Positions 1-10,114 of a stretch of DNA of 64,000 bases are shown here, in pieces. The notes under the pieces were generated by a model. That model saw only the letters and a list, made by a program, of their open reading frames with translations. It searched no databases and was not told the origin of the DNA. Each line of letters begins with the position of its first letter. The first letter of the stretch is position 1. The DNA lies in the NCBI GenBank assembly GCA_011317545.1, contig WUJK01000002.1, positions 1,550,001-1,614,000 of the forward strand. The letters are read 5' to 3'. Made by a program: the position numbers and the translations under genes. This stretch comes from Coniella vitis (lineage: Eukaryota; Ascomycota; Sordariomycetes; Diaporthales; Schizoparmaceae).

Positions 1-150
1 TTGGAAATGGCAGGTTACTTTGGGCGGGAGGCAGCGGCTCAGGTCCATGTCAAGATCCGAACTCCTCGACGAGAGAACTTCGCAGCACTCCATTTGTCTG
101 AAGACCTTCTGAATGACATTCTTTTCTGGAACGATTTACACGAAGTCTAG
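1..150 (+). CDS. 3' end of a gene of unknown function (partial)
   Basis: The first frame is open from the window edge to a TAG at 148-150 and encodes the last 49 residues of a protein that begins outside the window. The tail is mixed charged and hydrophobic, ends in NDLHEV, and shows no intron signal, so it looks like a genuine terminal exon rather than chance. I do not recognise the family and no domain can be named from so short a piece. The following gene, ATE1, lies on the same strand about 900 bases further on. Confidence 0.5.
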   Translation: MEMAGYFGREAAAQVHVKIRTPRRENFAALHLSEDLLNDILFWNDLHEV

Positions 151-1054
151 GGGCGAGGCAAACACAACTCCAGTCACCCATCTCCCATTCAGTCAAAAAC
201 AGGATTTATTATAGCTAGATTGAATGTGTACAATGTTGCTATACCATACCCATGGTACAGTGCCGCAGCACCGAAACTGACTATGCGGTAATAGCGCCAA
301 TATACTCAGTTGCAAGTTGAACGCCGTCAGCCACGGGTAAGGCAACTGCCCACACGCGCTCAAAGGGCTAGCTAACTACGTATCGAGGACCAGAGAAACC
401 TTGGGCGGCGAACCGAAGCGTAGCGGAGGTGTTGGTTACTATACCAACCACACCGCAGGTGTTATTCTCGTCTCACAACCCATCTGGTCCGGCTGTATCG
501 TTGCATTGCATTGCATTGGCCTCGCCCCGTCTCGCCTTTTCTCGCCTCCTGTCGACTGGCCTTTGCGGTCCCTTGCCCCTGATTGTTGCGCTATGGTGTG
601 CCTTGGGGTGGGAGTATTACATAGTAGCAGCCTGAGCAGCTACTGGGCCATTACTATTACTATGATTGTGCTACCCGGCTGTTGGGGCCCTATGCAGGGA
701 TCAACGCTGCTGTGGGATTATCGGCGGCTCCATCCGTATTCACTCCCGAGGTCATTGTTTAACCTGCACCGCAACCGTTGCTGCTGCCATCCTGCCTACT
801 ACCACAATCTACCAGCTTGTGAGCCCTTGTTACTATATCCTTTGGCAAGCCCAACAGAGTTCGGGACCAGCCAGCCAGCAGCAGCAACCAGCAAGTCAGC
901 CTATCCATCATATTGCCAGCAACAACGACAACAACAGCACCAGCACCAACACCACCAATAACTTTGGACCTGGAAAACCCCGTCGATCGCCGTCAGGCCA
1001 TCCACATCCAACGCACTCCGGCTGTGCTCGCACACTGGCCCGCGCAGCTCAGCC
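151..1054. other. Intergenic region upstream of ATE1
   Basis: This 0.9-kb stretch separates the 3' end of the partial gene from the inferred ATE1 start. It has pyrimidine-rich patches and CAG/CAA/CAC triplet-rich sequence around 880-960. The overlapping ORFs here (for example 401-961) have low-complexity Gln/His-rich or Cys-rich translations and no family resemblance, so I treat them as chance. It probably holds the ATE1 promoter and 5' UTR. Confidence 0.5.
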
Positions 1055-3429
1055 ATGGCTGGCTCAAATGTGCGCATCCCTGACGCTACGCTATCCTATA
1101 TTGGTCCCATAGGTGAGAGTCTCCCGTTTGTTGCACTCTGCGCTTTGCGCGCAGCACCAAATCCTCCTTCAGCGCCTCTTGCGCAGCGCCTCCTTCTTCA
1201 ACATCCAACCATTGCACCCCGTGTTAGATCTCTGCAATTTGGTTGGTTTCTTTGAAGGTCCAGTCTGTATGCTGCAAGTATCATCGTCGTCCATCTTTGC
1301 CCTCAGTCTCCTCGATCCACCGCCATGTCAAGTCACACGCACGCGCTTCCTCCTCCAGCCTGTACCTCAAGGCCAACCATTCCTTCTCGCGCCCCATAGT
1401 TGTGGCGTTGTTGTCGTTTTCCTGCTGCTGCACTAGGTTTTGCACGTCCAGTCGCAAGTCTGGCCGGTTTGCCCTCGTGGCCTCACGATAATCGCACCGG
1501 CCATGATCCTGCTGCTCCTGTCCCGATGAGCCACGTGCACACCGCATCCATCAGGCCACAACGCTGTCCCAAGCCGTTTGGGGCCACTTACTTCGTTTGC
1601 GCGTCTTGTCAACATGCTCAAGCCTCGTTATCTCTCTTCAGCGAGCACCTCAACTAGCACTGTTGAACATCAGCTGTCCCATACCACGGCTCTAGCCCTG
1701 TCTCTGGCACAATCAGAACGCATTCTCTTGCTTCTCTGCATTGCTTTGGGCAGCGAGCCTACTTGGAGTGTGAGGTCCAAACTGACGATAGATCCGTTTG
1801 TTCTAGGTTACAGCAATTCGTCGGACTGCGGTTACTGCAGGAAGAGTCGCAGTGGTCACTCCAGTAAACGTGAATATTTCTTTGACTCGAAACCTGTCAC
1901 GCCCAACACAAGCCGGTTTAGGAAAGATATCTATGAAAACAATCCTTGCTCTGCTTAAGAAGCTTAGTACGGCCGCCGAAGATGGCGGCATCCATGCTGT
2001 GATCCCTCACCAAGACTCGCCTCTCACCACACATCCTTTGTCGAATCTCTCTTCCACTAACAACTTGCTTGTTTTCATTTGATCAGGTTACTCATACTAC
2101 GCCAATGGGTATTCATTAAGTCCCAAATTCTATCAAGCACTAATAGACAAGTGTTGGAGGCGGTCAGGAACGCTGCTTTACCGGCCAAACCAGAAGAGAG
2201 CATGCTGTCCTCACTACACATTGCGCCTGGACTCAGCACAGTGTAAACCGTCTCGGGACCAGCGACAATCTGTAAACCGCTTCAACAGGTTTGTACTTGG
2301 AAATGACTACATCAAGGAAGCAGCACGTCATTATCCACTTTCCCGCGAGCAGGCCCGGAAGCGCGACTCAACCTTTGATCTCGTGGAGAGAATCCACGAA
2401 GCCGAAGCAGAAACACTACCGCATTCCCTGCAGCCAGCGCATGAATTCCAAGTCACGCTGGAGCCCGACAATTTTACTCAAGAAAAGTACGACGTCTTTG
2501 AAAACTACCAGCATATAGTCCATGGCGAGGAAGCTGCCAGCATCAGCAAAAAAGGCTTTCAACGCTTCCTGTGCGACTCACCAGTCCGCGCGGGCCTGTA
2601 CACCGAGCCTGGTGGGCGACAAATCAAAGTGGGGTCTTACCACCAATGTTATCGCCTCGACGGCAAGCTGGTAGCAGTTGGTGTCTTGGATCTTCTTCCG
2701 CACGCTGTTAGCGCCGTGTATTTCATGTACCACGAGTCCATACATAAGCACCAGCCTGGCAAACTCGGAGCACTTCGGGAGATCGCACTGGCTTTGGAAG
2801 GAGGCTACCAGTACTGGTACCCAGGTTATTACATCCACTCGTGCCCTAAGATGCGCTACAAGATCGATTACAGTCCGCAGTACGTTCTCGACCCCGAAAC
2901 ACTGGATTGGGACCTGCTCGACGACCAGATGCTCGCCATCTTTGATGCCAAGTCTTATGTGAGCCTTTCGCGGGAACGCGCCCGACTTGAGGACGTACAA
3001 ACACGAAATTCAGGCGATAAGAGCAGCCAAGAGACTCATGTCGTTGATGGTAAAATCGAAGACAATAGTCAAGATATAGGACTGCAGAGGGAAGGCAAGG
3101 CCGACGACCAAGACTGCTCTAATGAAAGCGAGAACGACGGCGAAGAGGATGACGAAGACAATGATGCCGGTTCGGTCTTTGCCAGCGACATGCCGGGCAT
3201 CCCAACGCTGTCTGATATGGAGTCTGTGGACTTGGACCACATTCGGGTATTAGCAGATCACTCTCAAGGCTTCTTTGAGACGGGCGAGACAGTTATTTGG
3301 GCGACCGATTCGATCCGCAACCTGGGCTCCCTCAAATCCAAGATTGCCGAGCTGATTGCCACGGTGGGCTATGAGCTGGCCAACCAAATTGTGCTTGACT
3401 TTCGGCAGGGGAGCAGGCAGAGGGCTTGA
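1055..3429 (+). CDS. ATE1: Arginyl-tRNA--protein transferase (ATE1)
   Basis: ATE1 transfers arginine from Arg-tRNA to acidic or oxidised N-termini, marking proteins for the Arg/N-degron pathway in cytosol and nucleus. Inferred exons are 1055-1112, 1807-1863 and 2087-3429, giving 485 residues. Phases match, and donors and acceptors are canonical (GTGAGA/TAG, GTAAAC/CAG). The N-terminal domain has the CGYC motif (C27, C30) and the paired cysteines of ACCPHYT (C78, C79), the four cysteines that bind the metal cofactor in this family. The motif WRRSGTLLYRP and a C-terminal acyltransferase-like domain (VYFMYHE, YYIHSCPKMRYK) follow. A Glu/Asp-rich insertion lies near residues 320-350. The first intron would be 694 nt, long for this genome, so an extra exon or a different start is possible. 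The main body is certain; the first exon is inferred from the GYSNSSDCGYC context. Confidence 0.88.
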
Positions 3430-3919
3430 AGCACATGGTTGATGTATATAGTGGGGAAGGATGCTTATGTTGATATTGTTGCGAATTACTTGCGTTCGAG
3501 AAGCGGTAAAAACAGGTAGGACTCGCGATTTGGTTTTGAATAGAGAAGCGCCAATAAGACCGTCCAAAATCTTCTGTACACCTTATATTTTGAGATTTTG
3601 TACACATAAGTTATGTACTCGAAATGTGTTGCATATTGCAAGGACTGATAATAGACGGTGGAATTGGAGCCAAATTAGGTCTCTTGATTCCCGCCTGGAC
3701 CCGTGCAAGCAGTGTACCGAGCACAAAAAGTACGCGAGTATTATTTTGCGGCCTTGGTGTGACGAGTTCGCTCAGAAGCAACAAGTACCTAGGTATTTAG
3801 CAAGTCCTCGCTATCTGCCAAAGCTACTCCCCTTATCCAAAGCACCGCAACCCCAGATCCAGCAACAGAGAATGACTGTCGTAGATACGCAAGAGCTTGA
3901 AATCCCCCCTCTCAACAGA
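3430..3919. other. Convergent 3' intergenic region
   Basis: This sequence lies between the stop codons of ATE1 and the minus-strand mitochondrial protein gene. It should hold both 3' UTRs and polyadenylation sites. I see no gene or repeat in it. Confidence 0.5.
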
Positions 3920-4702
3920 TTATTGCTTGTTGCTTGTCTCGAGTACGTCCTCCGACGAGAAACACCAAGCCGGCGGCGTGCGGCCGCGCGCAACAAGAAC
4001 CTCCCCAATTATCTTCCTGTCCGCCAACTTTTTGTCCGCCATGATCTTGCCGCGTTTGTCGTTGATTTCCTCGCGCTGACGCTGAATAGATTGTACTTTC
4101 TCCAGACGCTCCTTATGCGTCAAGGCTAAGTCTTCCCAGATATCGTCAGACGACTTTTTCAGCGCAACATCCAGGTCCTTCAGTTGCTGTAGAGAGCGCG
4201 CCGTTTCGTTGCCAGTTTGTGCTATCACGCGCTTCTTGGCGGCTTCCTCGTAGATCTCGTACCAATCAGGGCCAATGTCTTTGCTGTACAGCTCGGCGAT
4301 GTACTGACGACGGCGCGCGGATCTGAAGGCGACTTCGCGGCGCTTGGGCTTGACGTGGTCGAGGTACTTGGGCCCATACTTTGCGTAGGCGTTTTGCTCT
4401 TCCAAGGAGAGGTTCGAGACTTGCCACGGGGGTTCGAGAACGGGGATGTCGTATGGTGGAGGGCCTGTGGTCTGGGGTACGAAGGCCTGCGCTGCGTTGG
4501 GTGTGGAGGTGGGGGACGAGGATGAAGGAGACTCGGATGGTGCAGAATCGGTAGATGACAGGCGGAGAGATTGCTGGTGTCGTTGTTGGAGCAAGGAGTG
4601 ACGGCCTGCGAGGAGAGTCTCGGCCGGTGCTGATATGATGGCAACAGGGCGTACGAGGGCACTGCGGCGAATGCCGAGGGCCGCGTAGCGTAGCAACACC
4701 AT
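3920..4702 (-). CDS. Predicted mitochondrial protein, family not identified
   Basis: A 260-residue protein. The ATG at 4702 was chosen over the in-frame upstream ATG at 4807 because it opens a textbook matrix-targeting presequence (MVLLRYAALGIRRSALVRP), rich in Arg, Leu and Ala with no acids. A Ser/Thr/Pro linker (about residues 45-75) is followed by a conserved-looking core with ALERQ-like helices: LSLEEQNAYAKYGPKYLDHV, then a basic RRREV/RSARRRQYIAEL stretch, GPDWYEIYEEAAKKR, and a long Lys/Glu-rich coiled coil (about 170-230). The pattern resembles small mitoribosome-associated or respiratory-assembly proteins of fungi, but I cannot name it. The last 20 residues may be changed by an unseen terminal intron. 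It shares a 420-bp divergent promoter with RRP42. Confidence 0.7.
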   Translation of the reverse strand: MVLLRYAALGIRRSALVRPVAIISAPAETLLAGRHSLLQQRHQQSLRLSSTDSAPSESPSSSSPTSTPNAAQAFVPQTTGPPPYDIPVLEPPWQVSNLSLEEQNAYAKYGPKYLDHVKPKRREVAFRSARRRQYIAELYSKDIGPDWYEIYEEAAKKRVIAQTGNETARSLQQLKDLDVALKKSSDDIWEDLALTHKERLEKVQSIQRQREEINDKRGKIMADKKLADRKIIGEVLVARGRTPPAWCFSSEDVLETSNKQ

Positions 4703-5123
4703 GGTGATGTGGTGTACTGTGATTGTGGCGTTGATGATGTTTGAAAGCGCAACTAAATGGCAGTTCGCGTGGTTGAAACTTTCTGAATCCCTGGCTGAGA
4801 AGCGCACGACAAGGGTATGGAGGGGTGATTTAAGCTCTTATCGATAACGGAAAGCCCAGTTGACACTAGTGAAGTCTGGCAGGCATGTGGCAGCTCCATT
4901 GCCTGCCGCTCAATTTTTCTGCGTTCGCAGCTCTGGACTTGTATTCTAGGCGACGACCATTGGAAGCAATTGCACTGCAGTAACGCATCACTCTTCAGTA
5001 ATTTGCGCCAACCTTTTCACACAACTGGTCGCGCTCCGACACTACCACTTTTCGCAGCCGGCGCCCTTTCTTGTCCACCCGCCACACGTATACACGTGCG
5101 AGAGAGATAAGATAGAATCAGCC
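4703..5123. promoter_or_regulatory. Divergent promoter between mitochondrial gene and RRP42
   Basis: This 421-base gap separates two start codons facing away from each other, so it must hold both promoters and 5' UTRs. A pyrimidine-rich tract precedes the RRP42 start, as is common in fungal promoters. No specific operator is recognisable. Confidence 0.5.
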
Positions 5124-6327
5124 ATGGCTTCGACGCAGCACATGCTGCTTTCCCCCGCCGAGCTCGCCTACCTGCACTCCTCCCTTTCCCTCTCCCCACC
5201 GCTGCGTCCCGATGGCCGCTCGGCCACAACATTCCGGCCGCTCAGCGCCGAGACTGACATCCTTCCTGGCACGAATGGCAGCGCGCGCATCTGCTTTGCA
5301 GACGGCACCGAGGCGATTGTCGGCGTCAAGGCAGAGGTGGAAAAAACGCGGGTGCGGTACGGCGCGGGCAACACGCTGGTTGAGACGGAATTGATCGAAA
5401 CGGGCGGAGATGACGATGATGTTGACGGTGCCGAGGGACAGCAAGGGAAACGCGAGGGTGAGTCGACGTGGCTAGAGATTGCCGTCGAGATACCTGGTGC
5501 GCGCGACGACGACGCAAACACAATCTACCTGGCAGAGATGCTCGCCGAGGCGCTGTTGGCAGATGGCGAGTTTGTCAAGAGACTGTGGATCAATCGGCGA
5601 TTTCACTGGAAGCTGTACCTTGATGTACGTTAAGATTTCTTTTCCAGCGCTACTATTGCCACGGTGGTATACCTTTGCTGACTCTGATTTCACCCAGATT
5701 CTCCTCATCTCACCCCCACTCTCTTATCCTCTACCACTCCTTTCTCTCACGACACATCTCGCTTTACTGGCAACACGATTACCGCGCCTCAAATCTGAAG
5801 CCGACGAGGACCCCCTCTTTGACGACGACTGGGCCGCATCCACATATCTCTACCCGCAGAAGGGCGGCGTATCTCTGTCGAGACCGCCTGTTACGCTGCT
5901 TGTCATGGCAGTAGGTGAGAATATCATGTTCGATCCTGCAAAGGAGGAGCTTGCAGTTGCAGATGTTGCACTGGCAGTTTCCGTGGCAGACGCAGCTCCC
6001 TCGGCAACAAATGCCGGTGATGTGATGGACGTCGACGGCGCAACGACACGACGTAACTTGCGATTACTATCTATAAGAACGATAGATCCTCCATCGCGGT
6101 TAACGCCGCCAGGTGTGCCGCGAGCATCAGACTCTACAACCATTGGAATGAATAAACAACAAATAGAGGCGCAACCCAGGGAGGCACCACCCGTGGAAGG
6201 CGTCTGGAAGGCACCCCGTGGCGGTGCCAAAGTGGCCATCATTGGTGCCATGATCGCAAAGGCTTTGGAGCAGGGAGGAGTTGCGGATGAGGTACTGGAT
6301 GGACTGAAAGCTGTAGAGTTGGGATGA
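5124..6327 (+). CDS. RRP42: Exosome complex component RRP42 (RNase PH-like)
   Basis: RRP42 is one of six RNase PH-fold subunits of the exosome barrel, which feeds RNA to the Rrp44 and Rrp6 nucleases for 3'-5' processing and decay in nucleus and cytoplasm. Exons 5124-5624 and 5698-6327 (GTACGT donor, CAG acceptor, phase 0) give 376 residues. The N-terminal half has the RNase PH signature LRPDGRSATTFRPLSAET, followed by GSARICFADGTEAIVGVKAE. The C-terminal half has LLISPPLSYPLPLLSLTTHL and ends with a hydrophobic helix and GGVADEVLDGLKAVELG. Two fungal-type insertions are visible: an acidic one near residue 95 and an Asp/Ala-rich one near 290 (DVMDVDG). As expected for this subunit, no phosphorolytic active site is evident. 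Confidence 0.88.
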
Positions 6328-6621
6328 GGATGCCCGGTTTGAGGGCAGAGACCAAATAAGTCATTAACCTAGTTAGGTCACAAGTCGTCAATGACTTGCG
6401 ACACGAGTGCCACTCTTAGAGAAGGGCTACCTCGTGTACACCTATGGCCTGATTAGGCCGCAAGAGACGGTCAGTATGCCGCGGCGCGGCAATCATGCTC
6501 CGTAAGCATTGGTAGCATCGTCGACCATCTGCAGCCAGTAGCAGCCAGCATTGGTGGCCACTCGCAGCTCCATGCACAAATGCAGACGCCTAAATAGTCC
6601 CAACAGACAAGAAACTTCTTT

Positions 6622-7407
6622 TTAGAAGATGCCAAGCCACTTCTCTCTCTTGCCTGGCTCTGGTGCCGGGGCCTCTGGTTCTTTTCGTGCCGTCCAGTTG
6701 CCAAAGCCGCCCTGTTGCTCTAGTCCATGCGCCTTGCGATACTCGGAACGCTTCGCAACATCGTCAACCTTCTTCTTGCGCTTCTCGGCTGTTATGGCAG
6801 AGTTGTGCAGAGTTGTGAGCTGCCAGACCTCATGCATAATGCGCAACGATGTGATGGGGTGCTGAGCAAAGTCGGAAGACGAAGGAAGCATGTCGGCGAA
6901 CGGCGAGGTGGCCTTGAAGTTCTCGGCATATGTGTAGAGAGCGAGGCTGAAGAGGGTGCCCTACAGTCGTCATGAAGAGTGTTAGCAAGCAGGGACAGTA
7001 AGGCAGGCCAATCCAACAATCCTTCAAGAACTTGCCGTTGTGATGCACAAATGAAGCACTCTACTGCTCCAGAACCAATGGGCCCATGTCCCTTTCGGCG
7101 CCGGCAGACCTGGGTAGTCCTTGCGGCGTTGGGCAGCCGCCTCGTCGGCCGACAAAGCTCCGCCGTAGTGCTGCTGTTGTGGGCGGCCCTTGGTAGGCAG
7201 GCGGGCGCCATGGGAGGGCGGGTTGAACCTCGCGGGCTTCTCGAGCACGATAGGCTTGCCCTTTGCGTCATTGGCAGCATTGGACGCGTATCGGACCATC
7301 AGCGTGTCGGCGGCATTGGTGGCTCGGGGCCCAAAGTTGTGGGCTCTTTGCCAAATGGGGCTCGATCGCGGGAGGAGGAAACGTGGGATGGAGAAGGTGG
7401 ACGCCAT
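6622..7407 (-). CDS. Mitochondrial inner-membrane protein, probably fungal complex I-associated
   Basis: Exons 7407-7036 and 6960-6622 join in phase 0 to give 236 residues. The ATG at 7407 opens an Arg/Ser/Pro-rich presequence; another in-frame ATG lies four codons upstream. The centre has RRKDYPGLPAPKGTWAHWFW, then a hydrophobic stretch across the splice (VLHLCITT-GTLFSLALYTY) that could be one membrane span. A soluble tail follows with a coiled-coil EKRKKKVDDVAKRSEYRKAH and ends KREKWLGIF. The intron starts with GC, not GT (GCAAGT), and has a perfect TGCTAAC branch point and TAG acceptor. The domain plan resembles small fungal supernumerary subunits of NADH dehydrogenase, but the name is inference. 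Confidence 0.72.
6961..7035 (-). other. GC-AG intron
   Basis: On the minus strand the intron reads GCAAGT at the donor, TGCTAAC as branch point and TAG at the acceptor, 75 nt long. Removing it joins two exons in phase 0 and bridges a hydrophobic segment. No GT donor nearby gives an open frame, because TGA follows within a few codons. Confidence 0.65.
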
Positions 7408-8240
7408 GGTAGAAAACAAGAGAAAAAGCTTGAGAGCTCTTATGATAGCTTCAGGTTGGACTGGTGTGTAAGCTGTGCTGATCAGGTTGGTGGTTCACGT
7501 CAGCTTTGAGTACCTCGGTCGCGAATCGGGACCGCGTCGTCAGGCGACTCTTTTCAATTTTCTGTTGGGTACATAAGTAGTATGTCGCGGTCGTGCCGAA
7601 GCGACCTAGTAGCTGCTGTTGCGTTGTATAGAAGGTCCGTGCACTCGATGCGCAAGATGTACTAGGCACACTTCCACTTGGTGGAAGTGGGCTTTATACC
7701 CTGCTGAGTAAGGTCCTCCGCAAGCCTGAGCAACGGGCGCTGCCCCCATCAGCCAGGGGCTACTATGTACTATGTACTATGTACTATGTACTGTGTACAC
7801 AACTACTATGTACTACGAACACCCGACTCATTGCCTTCCGGGTGCTTTTCGTTTCATGGAGAGATGGACTCAATGACAATCATTGACGCTGTGATTGGGC
7901 CGCATGGTTTCTCCCGCCCCTGCCAGTCCCATTTTTACCACTACATAGACCCGCTGACGCCACAGCGTGGCTCCTTGCTAGCCTGGTCTCACCCCCGGGC
8001 GACCGTGAGCTCATACATTTTTGGTTGTCACTTTTTTTCTTTGCGCTCTCGGCCTTGCTTTTCGGCGCGCGCTTTTGGCCAAGTCGTCCAATTTTTTCCT
8101 CCTTTACCCAGTCCACTTCTCCCTCGAGCAAACAACATTCTTTACTTTCCAAGAATCTCTTCAGTCAGCCAACTTCTCACGACAACACCGAGTCTACCTC
8201 CTCACTACCTTCTCACTTCCAACTCCTCTTAATCGACAAG
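7408..8240. promoter_or_regulatory. Divergent promoter upstream of cytochrome c
   Basis: This 0.83-kb gap separates divergent starts. It holds four tandem copies of TACTATG at 7761-7790, another copy at 7804, an ATTGG (inverted CCAAT) at 7894-7898, and a long pyrimidine-rich run from about 8020 to 8230 just before the cytochrome c ATG. The CCAAT box is of interest because the HAP complex controls cytochrome c genes in fungi; the link here is inference. Confidence 0.5.
7761..7790 (+). repeat. Tandem 7-bp repeat (TACTATG)x4
   Basis: Four exact head-to-tail copies of TACTATG are followed by TA. Single copies of the same 9-mer TACTATGTA occur at many other intergenic places in the window, so this is the densest instance of a dispersed motif. 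Confidence 0.95.
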
Positions 8241-9260
<1,020 letters not shown>

Positions 9261-10114
9261 GCAAAGCATTGATTGGTTCACGGAGTTTGGATGTAACGAT
9301 ATTCTGATAGAACGCGATTTGCATTACCGCGCATCACGGCTTAGATGAGAGACGGAGAAAAAGAAAAGACGGACAGGCGTGGTGACCGCCCATCATCGTC
9401 ACCACCATCCAACCTGTACTATAGACACTTTTAGAAGCTGCTCTTGTTCTGGCGTGGCGTGTCTTGCATCGTCTTTCTGGGGCAAAGAACACACACAAAA
9501 AGAATTTTGTAATGACTCTCCTCTTTATTTATATTGAAAGCAATTTATTCTTTCTCAACACGTTGCTTTGTGCTGTTCCGCGTTATGCGCGCGCCCATAA
9601 CAACTGGGAATGAATGCATGACTCGCGCCTTTCAAGTTCTTTGGGCCCGTTTCATGGTGATGTCACCACGTGCTGCCAGGAGGCGCCGGAGCCGAACTCG
9701 GGGCAAGTATGACCAAAGTATACACGATGAGTGGTGGTGGTATTGCTTGCAATACAGACTACTTGTACTTTAGTACTTGGTTGATCTGCTCCTTGCATGC
9801 CACATGTGGCAGGCTATTATAGTACAATGTAGATAATTGTTTTCCCGATGCGTTTCTATGTGGTGAGTGCATATTCCATGTCGATCACTTTACAAATACC
9901 CTTCCCACGTTGATGCAGCTTCTACAAATGTTCTACAAATGTTCTTGTATGGTGGGTCTGGCTTTAGGCCTTCAATTATCACAGTACATATATTCCTGTG
10001 CTCAAGGAACAGGATCACTTCCAGACATACAGTACTTATGTATAGGTCTAATCCTCTTGCCACGGGCATTGGCACACTCCTTGACATGTTCGTCTCAGTG
10101 GTATGTACATGTCC
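9261..10114. other. Convergent 3' region of cytochrome c and RIX7
   Basis: The 0.85-kb gap lies between two facing stop codons. It contains 3' UTR sequence of both genes. I see only low-quality ORFs and no repeat. Confidence 0.5.

Noticed and set aside
401..1112. Overlapping plus-strand ORFs upstream of ATE1
   Set aside because: Low-complexity Cys/His/Gln-rich translations in several frames, with no conserved motif and no splice link to ATE1 except the short exon at 1055-1112.
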